A stretch of 12,067 bases of DNA from Pseudomonadota bacterium (GCA_023426505.1 JAFAAP010000292.1:1-12067), one strand, 5' to 3'; counted from the stretch's first letter, positions 1 through 6,431 are shown. The notes: a model not told the origin generated them from the letters alone. Made by a program: numbers and translations.

Positions 1-1
1 C

Positions 2-640
2 TACACCGACCAGAGCACCACCCACTGGAACATGGGCATCTACCGCTCCTCTCCCGCCGGCGGCGAGACCATCGCCTACAACGTCAAGGGCCTGGATCTC
101 TCCTACGGCTCGTCCGCGACCGCGGCCAAGCATGGGACACCGACAGCGGACGCCATCCCGTCCGAGCCGACATCGGCTCCGCTTCCGACACCATCCCTGG
201 ACACGGACCAGGCCACCCTGCCGGGCGAGACCTTGATCGGAGGCCGGGCCAGCGACACGCTGATTGGAACCTCCGGCGACGACAAAATCTTCGGAAAGAC
301 AGGCAGCGACCTGCTGACCGGAGGGGAAGGCAAGGACATTTTCGCATTCGACACAAGGCCGGATGGGTCGCGGATCGACAGGATCACCGACTTCGACGTG
401 AACGACGATACGATCCAGCTGGACAATGCAATCTTCTCCAGCCTCTTTCAGGGGAATCTAGGGGAGGCCAACTTCCGGATCGGCAGCAGGGCCCTGGACC
501 GGAACGACTACATCCTCTACGACCGCTCCAGCGGCATCATCTCCTACGATCCGGATGGCTCAGGCTGGCAGGATGCAGTTGTATTCGCGAAAGTGACGCC
601 CGGCCTCGCATTGTCTCACGATCACTTTCTCGTCGTCTGA
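2..640 (+). CDS. C-terminal part of secreted RTX calcium-binding protein, possibly a polysaccharide lyase (5' end outside window)
   Basis: The reading frame is open to the left edge, so the first ATG at 32 is internal and 212 residues are visible. The first ~35 residues (WNMGIYRS, then IAYNVKGLDLSYG) look like the last beta strands of a jelly-roll polysaccharide lyase of the heparin-lyase-I-like type; this is recognition from memory and only moderately sure. A Pro/Thr/Ser-rich linker follows. Then come three to four RTX nonapeptides (GGRASDTLI, GTSGDDKIF, GKTGSDLLT, GGEGKDIFA), which bind Ca2+ in a beta roll. The tail has the ITDFDVNDDTIQLD pattern of serralysin-type C-termini and ends in hydrophobic FLVV, as is usual for type I secretion substrates. 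The inferred role is an extracellular carbohydrate-active or adhesive protein. No secretion genes are visible. A strong hairpin lies 18 bp after the stop. Confidence 0.85.
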   Translation, partial: YTDQSTTHWNMGIYRSSPAGGETIAYNVKGLDLSYGSSATAAKHGTPTADAIPSEPTSAPLPTPSLDTDQATLPGETLIGGRASDTLIGTSGDDKIFGKTGSDLLTGGEGKDIFAFDTRPDGSRIDRITDFDVNDDTIQLDNAIFSSLFQGNLGEANFRIGSRALDRNDYILYDRSSGIISYDPDGSGWQDAVVFAKVTPGLALSHDHFLVV

Positions 641-657
641 GCGGTCTCAAAGACCTC

Positions 658-682
658 GCGGCGGTCCCTCACGGACCGCCGC
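658..682. terminator. Perfect 10-bp stem-loop between convergent genes
   Basis: The arms GCGGCGGTCC and GGACCGCCGC flank a 5-nt loop (CTCAC). It lies between the stop of the RTX gene (640) and the stop of the convergent HpaB-like gene (725), where a bidirectional terminator is expected. There is no clear T-run on either side, so it is a terminator-like hairpin by position and stability rather than a canonical intrinsic terminator. Confidence 0.6.
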
Positions 683-724
683 AGCCATTGCGCCCGGATG
701 CCTGTGGCGCGCGGACTTGGAGGC

Positions 725-2281
725 TCATTCCGCCGCCGCTCGGCCCGCATCCTCGGACTCAGCCGCTCCGTTACTCGGATCCGGAACCTCGCAGCCAGTC
801 GCGCAACAGCGCCCCGGTTGCTTGGAGATGCGCCTCCCCTCCTCCAGCACTCCCCGATCGAGAAGGTTTTCGACAAGCTCGACCTTTTCCATGACGGGAT
901 AGTTGCGCCAGATCTCCCGTTTCATAGCCTCCGGCGATCCACCGCCATGGAGCGATATGACCGAGTACCAGCCCGCCTGATGGGAAACAGTCAAATCCTC
1001 GATCAGCCGCGATACTTCCATCCGCTGCTCCATGGGGATTTCGGACCGTCCCCCCAGAACGGAGGTGAGAGACGCCTGCGTCAGCGGGTTGTGATCCTCA
1101 TCCGGTCCGGGCAGTGCAACGACCAAGCCGCCCGAAACATAATGGGCTAGCCGGTGCATGTCATAGATCTTTGTGGCCAGAAGCAGCTTGCCGATATTGG
1201 AGAACACGGCATCCGGCATGACCGATCCTGCCGGGTCCTTAGTGCAATAGACCGAGGCAGCCACTCCACAGGCATAGAAGCCCTCCGTGATCGTGATCAG
1301 TTCGACCATCGCGTCACGAATATGACCGTGCCGGTCCGGATCGAGACCATTTGCATCGACCATCAGAGCGCCCGCCCCTATCAGCAGATCGCCGAAGCCT
1401 GCGCGAGCGGCGATGCAGGAATGGCGATGGTGGGTCGCATAGGACGTGGTGAGGAAGCCCCCCTCCTCGTATTCACCTGCGAGGAAAACGCGGTCATGCG
1501 GCACGAACACGTCGTCGAAGATCACGACACCTGTCGACTGCCCGTACTTGGCGGAGAACTTTGCCGCCGCCTCGCCGGGCCGCCCCGCGGGACGCGCCAC
1601 GATTGTGACGCCGGGGGCATCCACGGGCACGGCGCAACAGACCGCGAATGCAGCGTCCTCGTTCGTGTGCGTCCGGCAGGGCATGACGAGGAATTCGTGC
1701 ATGTAGGGAGCACCGGTCACGATGGCCTTGGTGCCCCGGATGACGATGCCGTCCGGCCGCCGCTCCTTGATATGCACATAGACATCCGGATTGGCTTGTT
1801 GCCCCGGCCTCTTGGACCGGTCGCCTTTCGCGTCGGTCATGGCGACGCCAAGCGTCAGGTCACGATCCTGCACCTCATGCAGGTAGTTCAGGAAGCGCTC
1901 CGAATAGTCGGTCCCATGCGCGGCGTCGGTGCGCCTTGTCGCCTGGAAGATGCCGTTGAGCGCATCATGGGTGAGGTAACGCTGCGCGCATCCCGAGATC
2001 CTGCAGACCAATCGGACGGCCTCGAGCTTGGAGAGCAGGTCCGCCGATGTCTCGTTGATATGCAGCATCCGGTTGACCGTCCGGCCGGATGTGCTCTGGC
2101 GGGCCGTCATGATCGGCAGGTGGTCGGGCCGGTGAGCCAGATCGTAGGTAATGCCGACCGCATTGATCCCCGCGGCGAGAAGAGGCTCGTCGGCGACGCT
2201 CTCGACAGCCTGCCCGTTCACGAACACCCTAGGCCTGTAGGCACGGAGCGAGTCCCGGTAATCCGCTGCCGTCATGAACAT
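725..2281 (-). CDS. HpaB / 4-hydroxybutyryl-CoA dehydratase superfamily protein
   Basis: The product is 518 residues, with the acyl-CoA-dehydrogenase-like fold of the 4-hydroxyphenylacetate 3-hydroxylase (HpaB) / 4-hydroxybutyryl-CoA dehydratase (4HBD, AbfD) superfamily expected. Similarity to 4HBD runs along the whole length: the MFMTAADYRDSLR start, AMTDAKGDRSK (147-157), DGIVIRGTKA (177-186), VVIFDDVFVPHDRVFL (252-267) and SLHGGGSPEA (443-452). 4HBD binds a [4Fe-4S] cluster through three Cys and one His. Here Cys98 and His285 are kept, but by my alignment from memory the other two Cys are Tyr102 and Ala292, and the catalytic Tyr and Glu positions are Cys289 and Ile442. It may therefore be a flavin-dependent monooxygenase or a dehydratase variant. 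The last ~35 residues are an unconserved tail. GGAGG lies 5 nt before the ATG at 2281. Expression is probably repressed by the divergent TetR protein. No flavin reductase partner is visible. Confidence 0.85.
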   Translation of the reverse strand: MFMTAADYRDSLRAYRPRVFVNGQAVESVADEPLLAAGINAVGITYDLAHRPDHLPIMTARQSTSGRTVNRMLHINETSADLLSKLEAVRLVCRISGCAQRYLTHDALNGIFQATRRTDAAHGTDYSERFLNYLHEVQDRDLTLGVAMTDAKGDRSKRPGQQANPDVYVHIKERRPDGIVIRGTKAIVTGAPYMHEFLVMPCRTHTNEDAAFAVCCAVPVDAPGVTIVARPAGRPGEAAAKFSAKYGQSTGVVIFDDVFVPHDRVFLAGEYEEGGFLTTSYATHHRHSCIAARAGFGDLLIGAGALMVDANGLDPDRHGHIRDAMVELITITEGFYACGVAASVYCTKDPAGSVMPDAVFSNIGKLLLATKIYDMHRLAHYVSGGLVVALPGPDEDHNPLTQASLTSVLGGRSEIPMEQRMEVSRLIEDLTVSHQAGWYSVISLHGGGSPEAMKREIWRNYPVMEKVELVENLLDRGVLEEGRRISKQPGRCCATGCEVPDPSNGAAESEDAGRAAAE

Positions 2282-2301
2282 GGAAGCCTCCCTGGTCGTT
2301 C

Positions 2302-2330
2302 TTGTTCACAAATTTGAACAGTGTTAGAAA
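2302..2330 (+). promoter_or_regulatory. Possible promoter of the TetR gene
   Basis: TTGTTC (2302-2307), a 17-nt spacer and TAGAAA (2325-2330) form a weak sigma-70-like pair (3/6 and 4/6 matches). The expected start near 2337 lies 25 nt before the ATG at 2362. The operator falls in the -35/spacer, consistent with autorepression. The match is weak and rests mainly on position. Confidence 0.35.
2303..2320. promoter_or_regulatory. Probable TetR operator, TGTTCA-N6-TGAACA
   Basis: This is an inverted repeat with perfect 6-bp arms and a 6-bp spacer, 18 bp overall, a typical TetR-family operator size. It sits in the short region between the divergent HpaB-like and TetR genes and overlaps the -10 of the leftward promoter and the -35/spacer of the rightward one. 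A repressor here would block both. It also overlaps an in-frame TTG at 2302, which argues against that codon as the regulator start. Confidence 0.75.
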
Positions 2331-2340
2331 TTCCCGTCAA
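2312..2340 (-). promoter_or_regulatory. Sigma-70-type promoter for the HpaB-like gene
   Basis: On the minus strand TTGACG (2340-2335) is followed after 17 nt by TCAAAT (2317-2312). The -35 matches TTGACA at five of six positions and the -10 matches TATAAT at four of six. Transcription would start near 2305, giving a leader of about 24 nt before the ATG at 2281. The predicted operator covers the -10 and start region. Confidence 0.55.
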
Positions 2341-2361
2341 GAACGGAATCCGGATGCCAGG

Positions 2362-3006
2362 ATGGCTGTCGAGCAGGGCAAGCAAGGGCGGGTGCAGGCC
2401 GCTCGCGATCTCAAGCGCGGTCTCATCCTGGAGGCAGCCCGAAAGGTCTTCGAAGCAGAGGGCCTCGATGGCACCTCCCTGCGCGCCATTGCGGCCGCTG
2501 CCGGCTATACGCCGGCAGCCCTCTATTTTCACTTCGAGTCCAAAGAAGCGATCTACGCCGAGATCCTCCATGACTCCCTGGCGAGGCTGGGCGACACTGT
2601 CAGAGACGAAGCCTCGCACGCAAGCGAACCGACCGAACGCCTGCGCGCTACCGCCATGGCGTTCTTTCGGTTCTACGCCGAGAACCCACGCGATCTGGAT
2701 CTGGGGTTCTATCTCTTCCGGGGCGGGATGAAGCCCAAAGGCTTAGGCAAGGATCGTAACGAGCGATTGAACAGATGCCTCGAAGCAGCACTCGAGCCGA
2801 TTGCAGAATCGGCGGTTCAGGCGGGAGCGTCACCGGATGACGCAAGGATCCTCATGGTCGACATCTTCGCGCATGCGGCCGGCTTGCTCTTGCTCTCCCA
2901 TACCGGGCGCATGAGAATGTTCGAGATCAGCTCCCATGAGCGCATGCAAGCATATCTTGAGAACTGCCTCTACGAGCTGCGAACGCGCCAAGATCAGCTG
3001 CGTTGA
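2362..3006 (+). CDS. TetR/AcrR family transcriptional repressor
   Basis: The product is 214 residues, normal for the family. The N-terminal domain has the TetR helix-turn-helix at about residues 38-60: LDGTSLRAIAAAAGYTPAALYFHFESKEAIY, read here as the segments TSLRAIAAAAG and TPAALYFHFESKEAIY. The remainder is the all-helical ligand and dimer domain, whose sequence does not reveal the inducer. I chose the ATG at 2362 because the upstream in-frame TTG at 2302 would place the start inside the operator and upstream of the likely transcription start; the ribosome site before 2362 is weak. It is divergent from the HpaB-like enzyme gene and shares its control region, so the inducer is probably that enzyme's substrate or a related acyl-CoA or aromatic compound (inference). 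Confidence 0.9.
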   Translation: MAVEQGKQGRVQAARDLKRGLILEAARKVFEAEGLDGTSLRAIAAAAGYTPAALYFHFESKEAIYAEILHDSLARLGDTVRDEASHASEPTERLRATAMAFFRFYAENPRDLDLGFYLFRGGMKPKGLGKDRNERLNRCLEAALEPIAESAVQAGASPDDARILMVDIFAHAAGLLLLSHTGRMRMFEISSHERMQAYLENCLYELRTRQDQLR

Positions 3007-3286
3007 ACGAACGAAAAGAGCACACATCGATTCGAAGAGGTGCAAACGACGTGGGATAAAGGAGCGGTTTGAGCGCTAAATTGTCCTAAGCATATTTGTC
3101 CAGATGAACCGGTTCCTTACCTAATATTCCTATCATAGGTTGAAACGCCGATTTTAAGTTTCGAATTTGTGTCTTCTAGGAATGGCGGAATTGTGCAATT
3201 TTAGTGGCCTCGCCATTTTTGCCACAATTCGTTCACCTGCGTTCCGCGCCCCACGACAAACCAATCAAGTTTGCCAGGAAACCACC
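3007..3286. other. 280-bp AT-richer intergenic region with palindromes
   Basis: This region separates the TetR gene from a small orphan gene and is visibly lower in GC than its surroundings. It contains a perfect 10-bp palindrome GAACCGGTTC (3106-3115), an 11-bp palindrome CCTAT-C-ATAGG (3129-3139) and the structured block at 3181-3230. TTGAAA (3140-3145) followed after 15 nt by TCGAAT (3161-3166) is a weak promoter candidate that would start transcription just before the structured block. No clear terminator for the TetR gene is visible. Confidence 0.5.
3181..3230 (+). promoter_or_regulatory. Structured leader with crossing inverted repeats
   Basis: Two complementary pairs are interleaved. 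AATGGCG (3181-3187) pairs with CGCCATT (3211-3217), and GAATTGTG (3188-3195) pairs with CACAATTC (3223-3230). The order A-B-A'-B' is the topology of an RNA pseudoknot. Competing pairs also exist: GTGGC (3204-3208) with GCCAC (3221-3225), and AATTG with CAATT within 3189-3200. CGCCATT is followed by further Ts. It lies 57 nt before the small gene at 3287. It could be a cis-regulatory RNA or a protein-binding DNA site; no known riboswitch class was recognised. Confidence 0.4.
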
Positions 3287-3604
3287 ATGAAGATGCACAA
3301 TCCTGATGCTCGCGGAGCATGCTTTGGATTCTCGGCCCCTGACGATCGGGTCTTTTCGCTCCACATTCCCGCCATTGGCGACGATGGCTACGAGCATCCT
3401 CGCTATTCGTTCGATATAGAGTTTGATCCCGAAACGCCTGACCGGATGATCGTTCGCCTGCTCGAACTCGACGAGGACAATTTCATCCGGGCCGTCCGTA
3501 CGAGCACATCCTTCCCGGTCACGATGCTGAGCGAGTTGCTCAGCCAGAGGAAGGCCACCGCCGAAGAGATCGCCGGCTGGCAGACCGCCCCGGACGACGA
3601 ATAG
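3287..3604 (+). CDS. Small acidic hypothetical protein (105 aa)
   Basis: I do not recognise the family. The product is 105 residues, acidic and soluble, without signal peptide or membrane segment. It has a likely beta-rich middle (RYSFDIEFDPETPDRMIVRLLELDEDNF, positions ~39-66, taken in parts) and a helical C-terminal third (MLSELLSQRKATAEEIAGW). The ATG at 3287 was chosen because AGGAA (3276-3280) lies at good distance; the frame stays open to a TTG at 3167, but that would translate through the structured leader. It stands alone between a regulator and a convergent exported-protein gene. Codon use resembles its neighbours, so it is probably real. Confidence 0.7.
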   Translation: MKMHNPDARGACFGFSAPDDRVFSLHIPAIGDDGYEHPRYSFDIEFDPETPDRMIVRLLELDEDNFIRAVRTSTSFPVTMLSELLSQRKATAEEIAGWQTAPDDE

Positions 3605-3635
3605 CGCTCGGCCGAGTGCGAACGTGCAGCTTGGC

Positions 3636-3660
3636 CGTGCCGCGTCGGATCAGCGGCACG
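3636..3660. terminator. 8-bp stem-loop at convergent gene ends
   Basis: CGTGCCGC (3636-3643) and GCGGCACG (3653-3660) form a perfect stem with a 9-nt loop. It lies between the stop of the small acidic gene (3604) and overlaps the last codons of the convergent exported-protein gene (stop at 3650). The position suits a shared terminator, but there is no T-run. Confidence 0.5.
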
Positions 3661-3952
3661 CGATCGTCGCACGAGGACAGGAGGCCTCATAGTTCACGGT
3701 CGGGCAGAATGTCACCGCGTAGCTCTCATCAATGGTGCAGGTCACGTGCACCCGATGGGGCGCCGGTACGGGACCCAGATTCTGGTGTAGGACCGAATAA
3801 CCGAGCCCCTGTGTGGCCAGCCTGACGATCGGCCGGGTCGGCTGGGCAATCGGGGTGTAGCGGTCACGTGTGACACGACCGTAATCGGCCGCCTCGGCCC
3901 CCGCGCCCGTCAGCGCCATCAAAACGGTCGTCGCCGCGAAAAGGAACTTCAT
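3650..3952 (-). CDS. Small exported protein with four cysteines (100 aa)
   Basis: The N-terminus (MKFLFAATTVLMALTGAGAEA) is a clear Sec signal peptide with probable cleavage after residue 21. The mature part of ~79 residues has four cysteines, at positions 72, 83, 92 and 99, all in the C-terminal third, so two disulfides in the periplasm are likely. The middle is Pro/Arg-rich. I know no family for it. The ATG at 3952 is preceded by GAGG at 6 nt; an upstream start at 3988 in the same frame would put an unusual extension before the signal peptide. It stands alone, converging with the acidic small gene, and its function is unknown. Confidence 0.75.
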   Translation of the reverse strand: MKFLFAATTVLMALTGAGAEAADYGRVTRDRYTPIAQPTRPIVRLATQGLGYSVLHQNLGPVPAPHRVHVTCTIDESYAVTFCPTVNYEASCPRATIACR

Positions 3953-4033
3953 GACACACCTCGCTCTTCCTACGCCTTCGGAACCCAAAATCGCTCACGC
4001 GGCATAAAATCTCACGAACGATAATGCGCAGCC

Positions 4034-4058
4034 GAGCTTCCGGGTTCACTCCCGGCTC
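4034..4058 (-). terminator. Stem-loop downstream of ldhA
   Basis: On the minus strand CCGGG and CCCGG pair around a 6-nt loop, with a GAG/CTC extension across a 3-nt bulge. It lies about 30 nt after the ldhA stop, in the 134-bp gap before the small exported-protein gene. It is a plausible terminator hairpin, but no U-run follows directly. Confidence 0.4.
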
Positions 4059-4086
4059 CTCAAAAGCGACGGCTTGGCTGGGCCCC

Positions 4087-5103
4087 TCAGCGCTTCTCGC
4101 GGGCAATCTTCTCGACTGAAACCATGTGGAGAGCTCGTCCGGTGCTCTCGAACGCAGTGATGTTGGCGAGGGTCGTCTCAGCGATGTTTGCCAGAGCCTC
4201 CTGCGTGAAGAAGGCTTGATGGCCGGTGATCAGCACATTCGGAAAGGTCAGGAGCCGGGCGAAAAGGTCATCGCTGATGAACCGGGACGACAGATCCTCG
4301 AAGAAGAGTTCAGTCTCCTCCTCGTACACGTCGAGACCGAGGCTCCCGATGATGCCCTCCTTCAGGCCTCGCACGACCGCCCGTGTGTCGATGACGGCGC
4401 CGCGGCTCGTATTGATGAGCATGACACCGCGCTTCATCACCCCGAGGGATGCGTCGTTGATAAGATGATGCGTGGCGGGCGTCAGAGGGCAATGAAGAGT
4501 GATGATGTCCGATGACGAGAGCAGCTCCGGCACCGGGACGTAGCGAACCCCAAGCTCCTCGCAGACCGGATTCGGGTGAAGATCGTGTGCCAGCACGGCG
4601 CACCCGAACCCGGCCAGGATCCGGCAGACCACCTCACCAATCTTGCCCGTGCCCACGACCCCTGCGGTTTTTCCCGCGAGATCGAAGCCGAGAAGCCCTT
4701 CGAGCGCGAAATTTCCCTCTCGGACTCGGTTATAGGCCCGATGGGTCTTGCGATTGAGAGTCAGGATCAGGGCGGCCGTGTGCTCGGCCACAGCGTGGGG
4801 CGAATAGGCAGGAACACGCGCGACCGTAATCCCTTCGCCCCTGGCAGCGTCCAGATCCACGTTGTTGAAGCCAGCCGACCGCAGCGCTACCAAGCGAATT
4901 CCATCCTTGGCGAGGCGCGAAAGCACCCCGGCACTCAACTCATCGTTCACGAATGCGCAGATTGCATCGGAGCCTGCGGCAAGATTGCCCGTTTCTGCGG
5001 TCAGCCGAGTTTCGAGATAGATCAGGTGGTGGCGCAATCCGGTATTGGCCGCCTCCAGGAATCGACGGTCGTAAGGCTTCGTGCTGAAGACAGTGACCCG
5101 CAT
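4087..5103 (-). CDS. ldhA: D-lactate dehydrogenase, LdhA type
   Basis: The 338-residue product is an NAD-dependent D-2-hydroxyacid dehydrogenase that reduces pyruvate to D-lactate in the cytoplasm. It matches the E. coli LdhA pattern throughout: FVNDELSAGVL, ALRSAGFNNVDLDAA (73-87), VPAYSPHAVAEH (97-108), the Rossmann motif GTGKIG (151-156), HCPLTPATHHLIN (204-216), NTSRGAVID and ITGHQAFFTQEAL. The catalytic Arg234, Glu263 and His295 are all present. HQAFFTQEA is typical of LdhA rather than of hydroxypyruvate or formate dehydrogenases. The ATG at 5103 is placed by homology to the LdhA N-terminus; GGAG lies some 12 nt upstream, a little far. It follows the aldo/keto reductase gene by 92 bp on the same strand with no obvious terminator, so cotranscription is likely. 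Together they suggest NAD(P)H-linked carbonyl reduction under low oxygen or aldehyde stress (inference). Confidence 0.92.
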   Translation of the reverse strand: MRVTVFSTKPYDRRFLEAANTGLRHHLIYLETRLTAETGNLAAGSDAICAFVNDELSAGVLSRLAKDGIRLVALRSAGFNNVDLDAARGEGITVARVPAYSPHAVAEHTAALILTLNRKTHRAYNRVREGNFALEGLLGFDLAGKTAGVVGTGKIGEVVCRILAGFGCAVLAHDLHPNPVCEELGVRYVPVPELLSSSDIITLHCPLTPATHHLINDASLGVMKRGVMLINTSRGAVIDTRAVVRGLKEGIIGSLGLDVYEEETELFFEDLSSRFISDDLFARLLTFPNVLITGHQAFFTQEALANIAETTLANITAFESTGRALHMVSVEKIAREKR

Positions 5104-5195
5104 AGCAGTTGTCCGCTCCCCGGTCGGTTCTGACAGGGAAAACGGGCATGAGCTCAAAGCGTTGCAGCGCGCCGGATTGCGCCTTGTCGGAAAGT

Positions 5196-6026
5196 TCAGT
5201 CGAACTCCACGCGCCAACTCGGATACACCATCCGGCCGTTCGGCCGTGCCAGGCCCGAGATGCGCCGCATTTCGTCCTCCGAGAGGGCAAAGTCGAAAAT
5301 GTCCAGGTTCTCGACGATGCGGGTCCGGTTGCCGGATTTGGGAATGGCGATGGTCCCGGATTGCTGCACGTGCCACCGCAGGATCGCTTGCGCTGGCGTC
5401 TTCCCATGCGATCTTGCAATCGCCTCAATGCCAGGGTCTCCGATGAGGTCGCCTTTCCCAAGCGGGCAATAGGACGTGAAGGCGATGCCATGCCTCCGGC
5501 AGGCTTCCCGCACCCGGCTCTGATCCAGATAAGGGTGGTACTCGCACTGATTGACCACCAGCGGTTCGGTGGAGAGGCGAACGGCCTCCTCCACCAAGCG
5601 GGCGGAGAAGTTCGAAACACCGATATGGCGTGTGAGCCCCTGCCGCTTCGCATCGTTCAGCGCCCGTAGGGTGTCGCCGAGCGGCACGTCGCTGTTCGGC
5701 CAGTGGATAAGGAGCAGGTCGACCTGCGAGAGGTTCAATCGCCGGAGGCTCGCCTCGGCTGAGCGGAGCAGGTCCCCAGGAGCAAGGTCGCTATGCCAGA
5801 CTTTGGTGGTGACGAAGACCTCGTCCCTCGCCACCCCGGATGTCTTGAGTCCGGAGCCGACCGCCTCCTCGTTGCCGTACATGGCCGCCGTGTCGATATG
5901 GCGATACCCCGCGTTCAAGGCCGCACGGACGGCGTCCGAACAGGCCTCGTCGCGAAGTGTCCAGGTTCCCAAGCCAAGGCTGGGAATGCGAGCGCCGTTT
6001 GCTTCGACAAGAGTCGCTTTCGTCAT
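5196..6026 (-). CDS. Aldo/keto reductase, 2,5-diketo-D-gluconate reductase-like (DkgB type)
   Basis: The product has 276 residues, the normal length for prokaryotic AKR5-like enzymes with a TIM barrel. The catalytic tetrad is intact: Asp45, Tyr50 (HIDTAAMYGNE), Lys75 and His108 (LLLIHWP). IGVSNFSARLVEEA (135-148) and the cofactor motif IPKSGNRTRI (228-237, Lys230, Ser231, Arg236) point to NADPH use. Such enzymes reduce 2,5-diketogluconate, methylglyoxal and small aldehydes to alcohols; the exact substrate cannot be read from sequence. GGAG lies 8 nt before the ATG at 6026. It is probably the first gene of a two-gene unit with ldhA. Confidence 0.9.
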   Translation of the reverse strand: MTKATLVEANGARIPSLGLGTWTLRDEACSDAVRAALNAGYRHIDTAAMYGNEEAVGSGLKTSGVARDEVFVTTKVWHSDLAPGDLLRSAEASLRRLNLSQVDLLLIHWPNSDVPLGDTLRALNDAKRQGLTRHIGVSNFSARLVEEAVRLSTEPLVVNQCEYHPYLDQSRVREACRRHGIAFTSYCPLGKGDLIGDPGIEAIARSHGKTPAQAILRWHVQQSGTIAIPKSGNRTRIVENLDIFDFALSEDEMRRISGLARPNGRMVYPSWRVEFD

Positions 6027-6063
6027 CGCCCCATCTCCGATGATCCTTTGGCATGCTGGGTGC

Positions 6064-6077
6064 CTGTAAGGGTACAG
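6064..6077. promoter_or_regulatory. Inverted repeat upstream of the aldo/keto reductase gene
   Basis: CTGTA (6064-6068) and TACAG (6073-6077) are separated by 4 bp, with one further pair outside a single mismatch. It lies 38 bp before the start of the reductase gene, where an operator or a hairpin after the upstream 98-aa gene (stop at 6135) could sit. It is short and could be chance. Confidence 0.25.
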
Positions 6078-6134
6078 CCTTCACCCGCGCTGTGGTCTAG
6101 CGATTGCAGACGGCACGGAACTGAGCGCCGAAGT

Positions 6135-6431
6135 TTACCGCTTGGTCTGACTGGCCGCCCGGCCGGATTTAACCGCGTTCTCCACCTTGTCGAGCTTGTC
6201 CTCGATTTTGTCGAGCTTCGCCAAGATCTGATAGAGTAGGTCCGGCACGACGCGCGTGTAGTCGACGTTCTCACGCGAAGCCTTTGCGGTCGCCTGAGCG
6301 GCTTCAATCAATTCCCGGATCTCCGCCCGGGAGACCGGAGCAGCGTCGGCAGACGGGGCTGGTCCGGTCTGGGCATTGGCTTGGGCGGCAAGCCCAAGCA
6401 AGACGATGGCAGTGAGGGCGGCGCGGTGCAT
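6135..6431 (-). CDS. Small exported protein with helical/coiled-coil C-terminal half (98 aa)
   Basis: The N-terminus (MHRAALTAIVLLGLAAQANA) is a Sec signal peptide with probable cleavage at ANA-QT (20/21). A short Ala/Pro linker follows, then a helical segment from about residue 34. LLYQILAKLDKIEDKLDKVENAV (65-87, as heptads) has the hydrophobic spacing of a coiled coil, so oligomerisation in the periplasm is likely. I do not recognise a family. AGGAG lies 6 nt before the ATG at 6431. The gene has its own upstream region with a possible EcfG-type promoter, hinting at stress induction. It is 108 bp before the aldo/keto reductase gene on the same strand. Confidence 0.75.
   Translation of the reverse strand: MHRAALTAIVLLGLAAQANAQTGPAPSADAAPVSRAEIRELIEAAQATAKASRENVDYTRVVPDLLYQILAKLDKIEDKLDKVENAVKSGRAASQTKR

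Noticed and set aside
1154..2317. Long rightward open frame (387 codons) opposite the HpaB-like gene
   Set aside because: It is antisense to a well-supported conserved gene, has no family features, and reflects the high GC content, which keeps mirrored frames open.
2302..2361. TTG start for the TetR gene at 2302
   Set aside because: It lies inside the predicted operator and before the likely transcription start; the TetR domain begins well after ATG 2362.
4034..4062. tRNA T-arm-like sequence (CCGGGTTCACTCCCGG) that could be a tRNA remnant or attachment site
   Set aside because: The loop lacks the invariant A of the T loop, no anticodon or D arm is found upstream, and no integrase is near. 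A terminator-like hairpin after ldhA explains it better.
5104..5376. N-terminal extension of the D-lactate dehydrogenase frame to 5376
   Set aside because: The extension overlaps the end of the aldo/keto reductase gene and has no LdhA similarity; MRVTVFSTKPYD at 5103 matches the family N-terminus.
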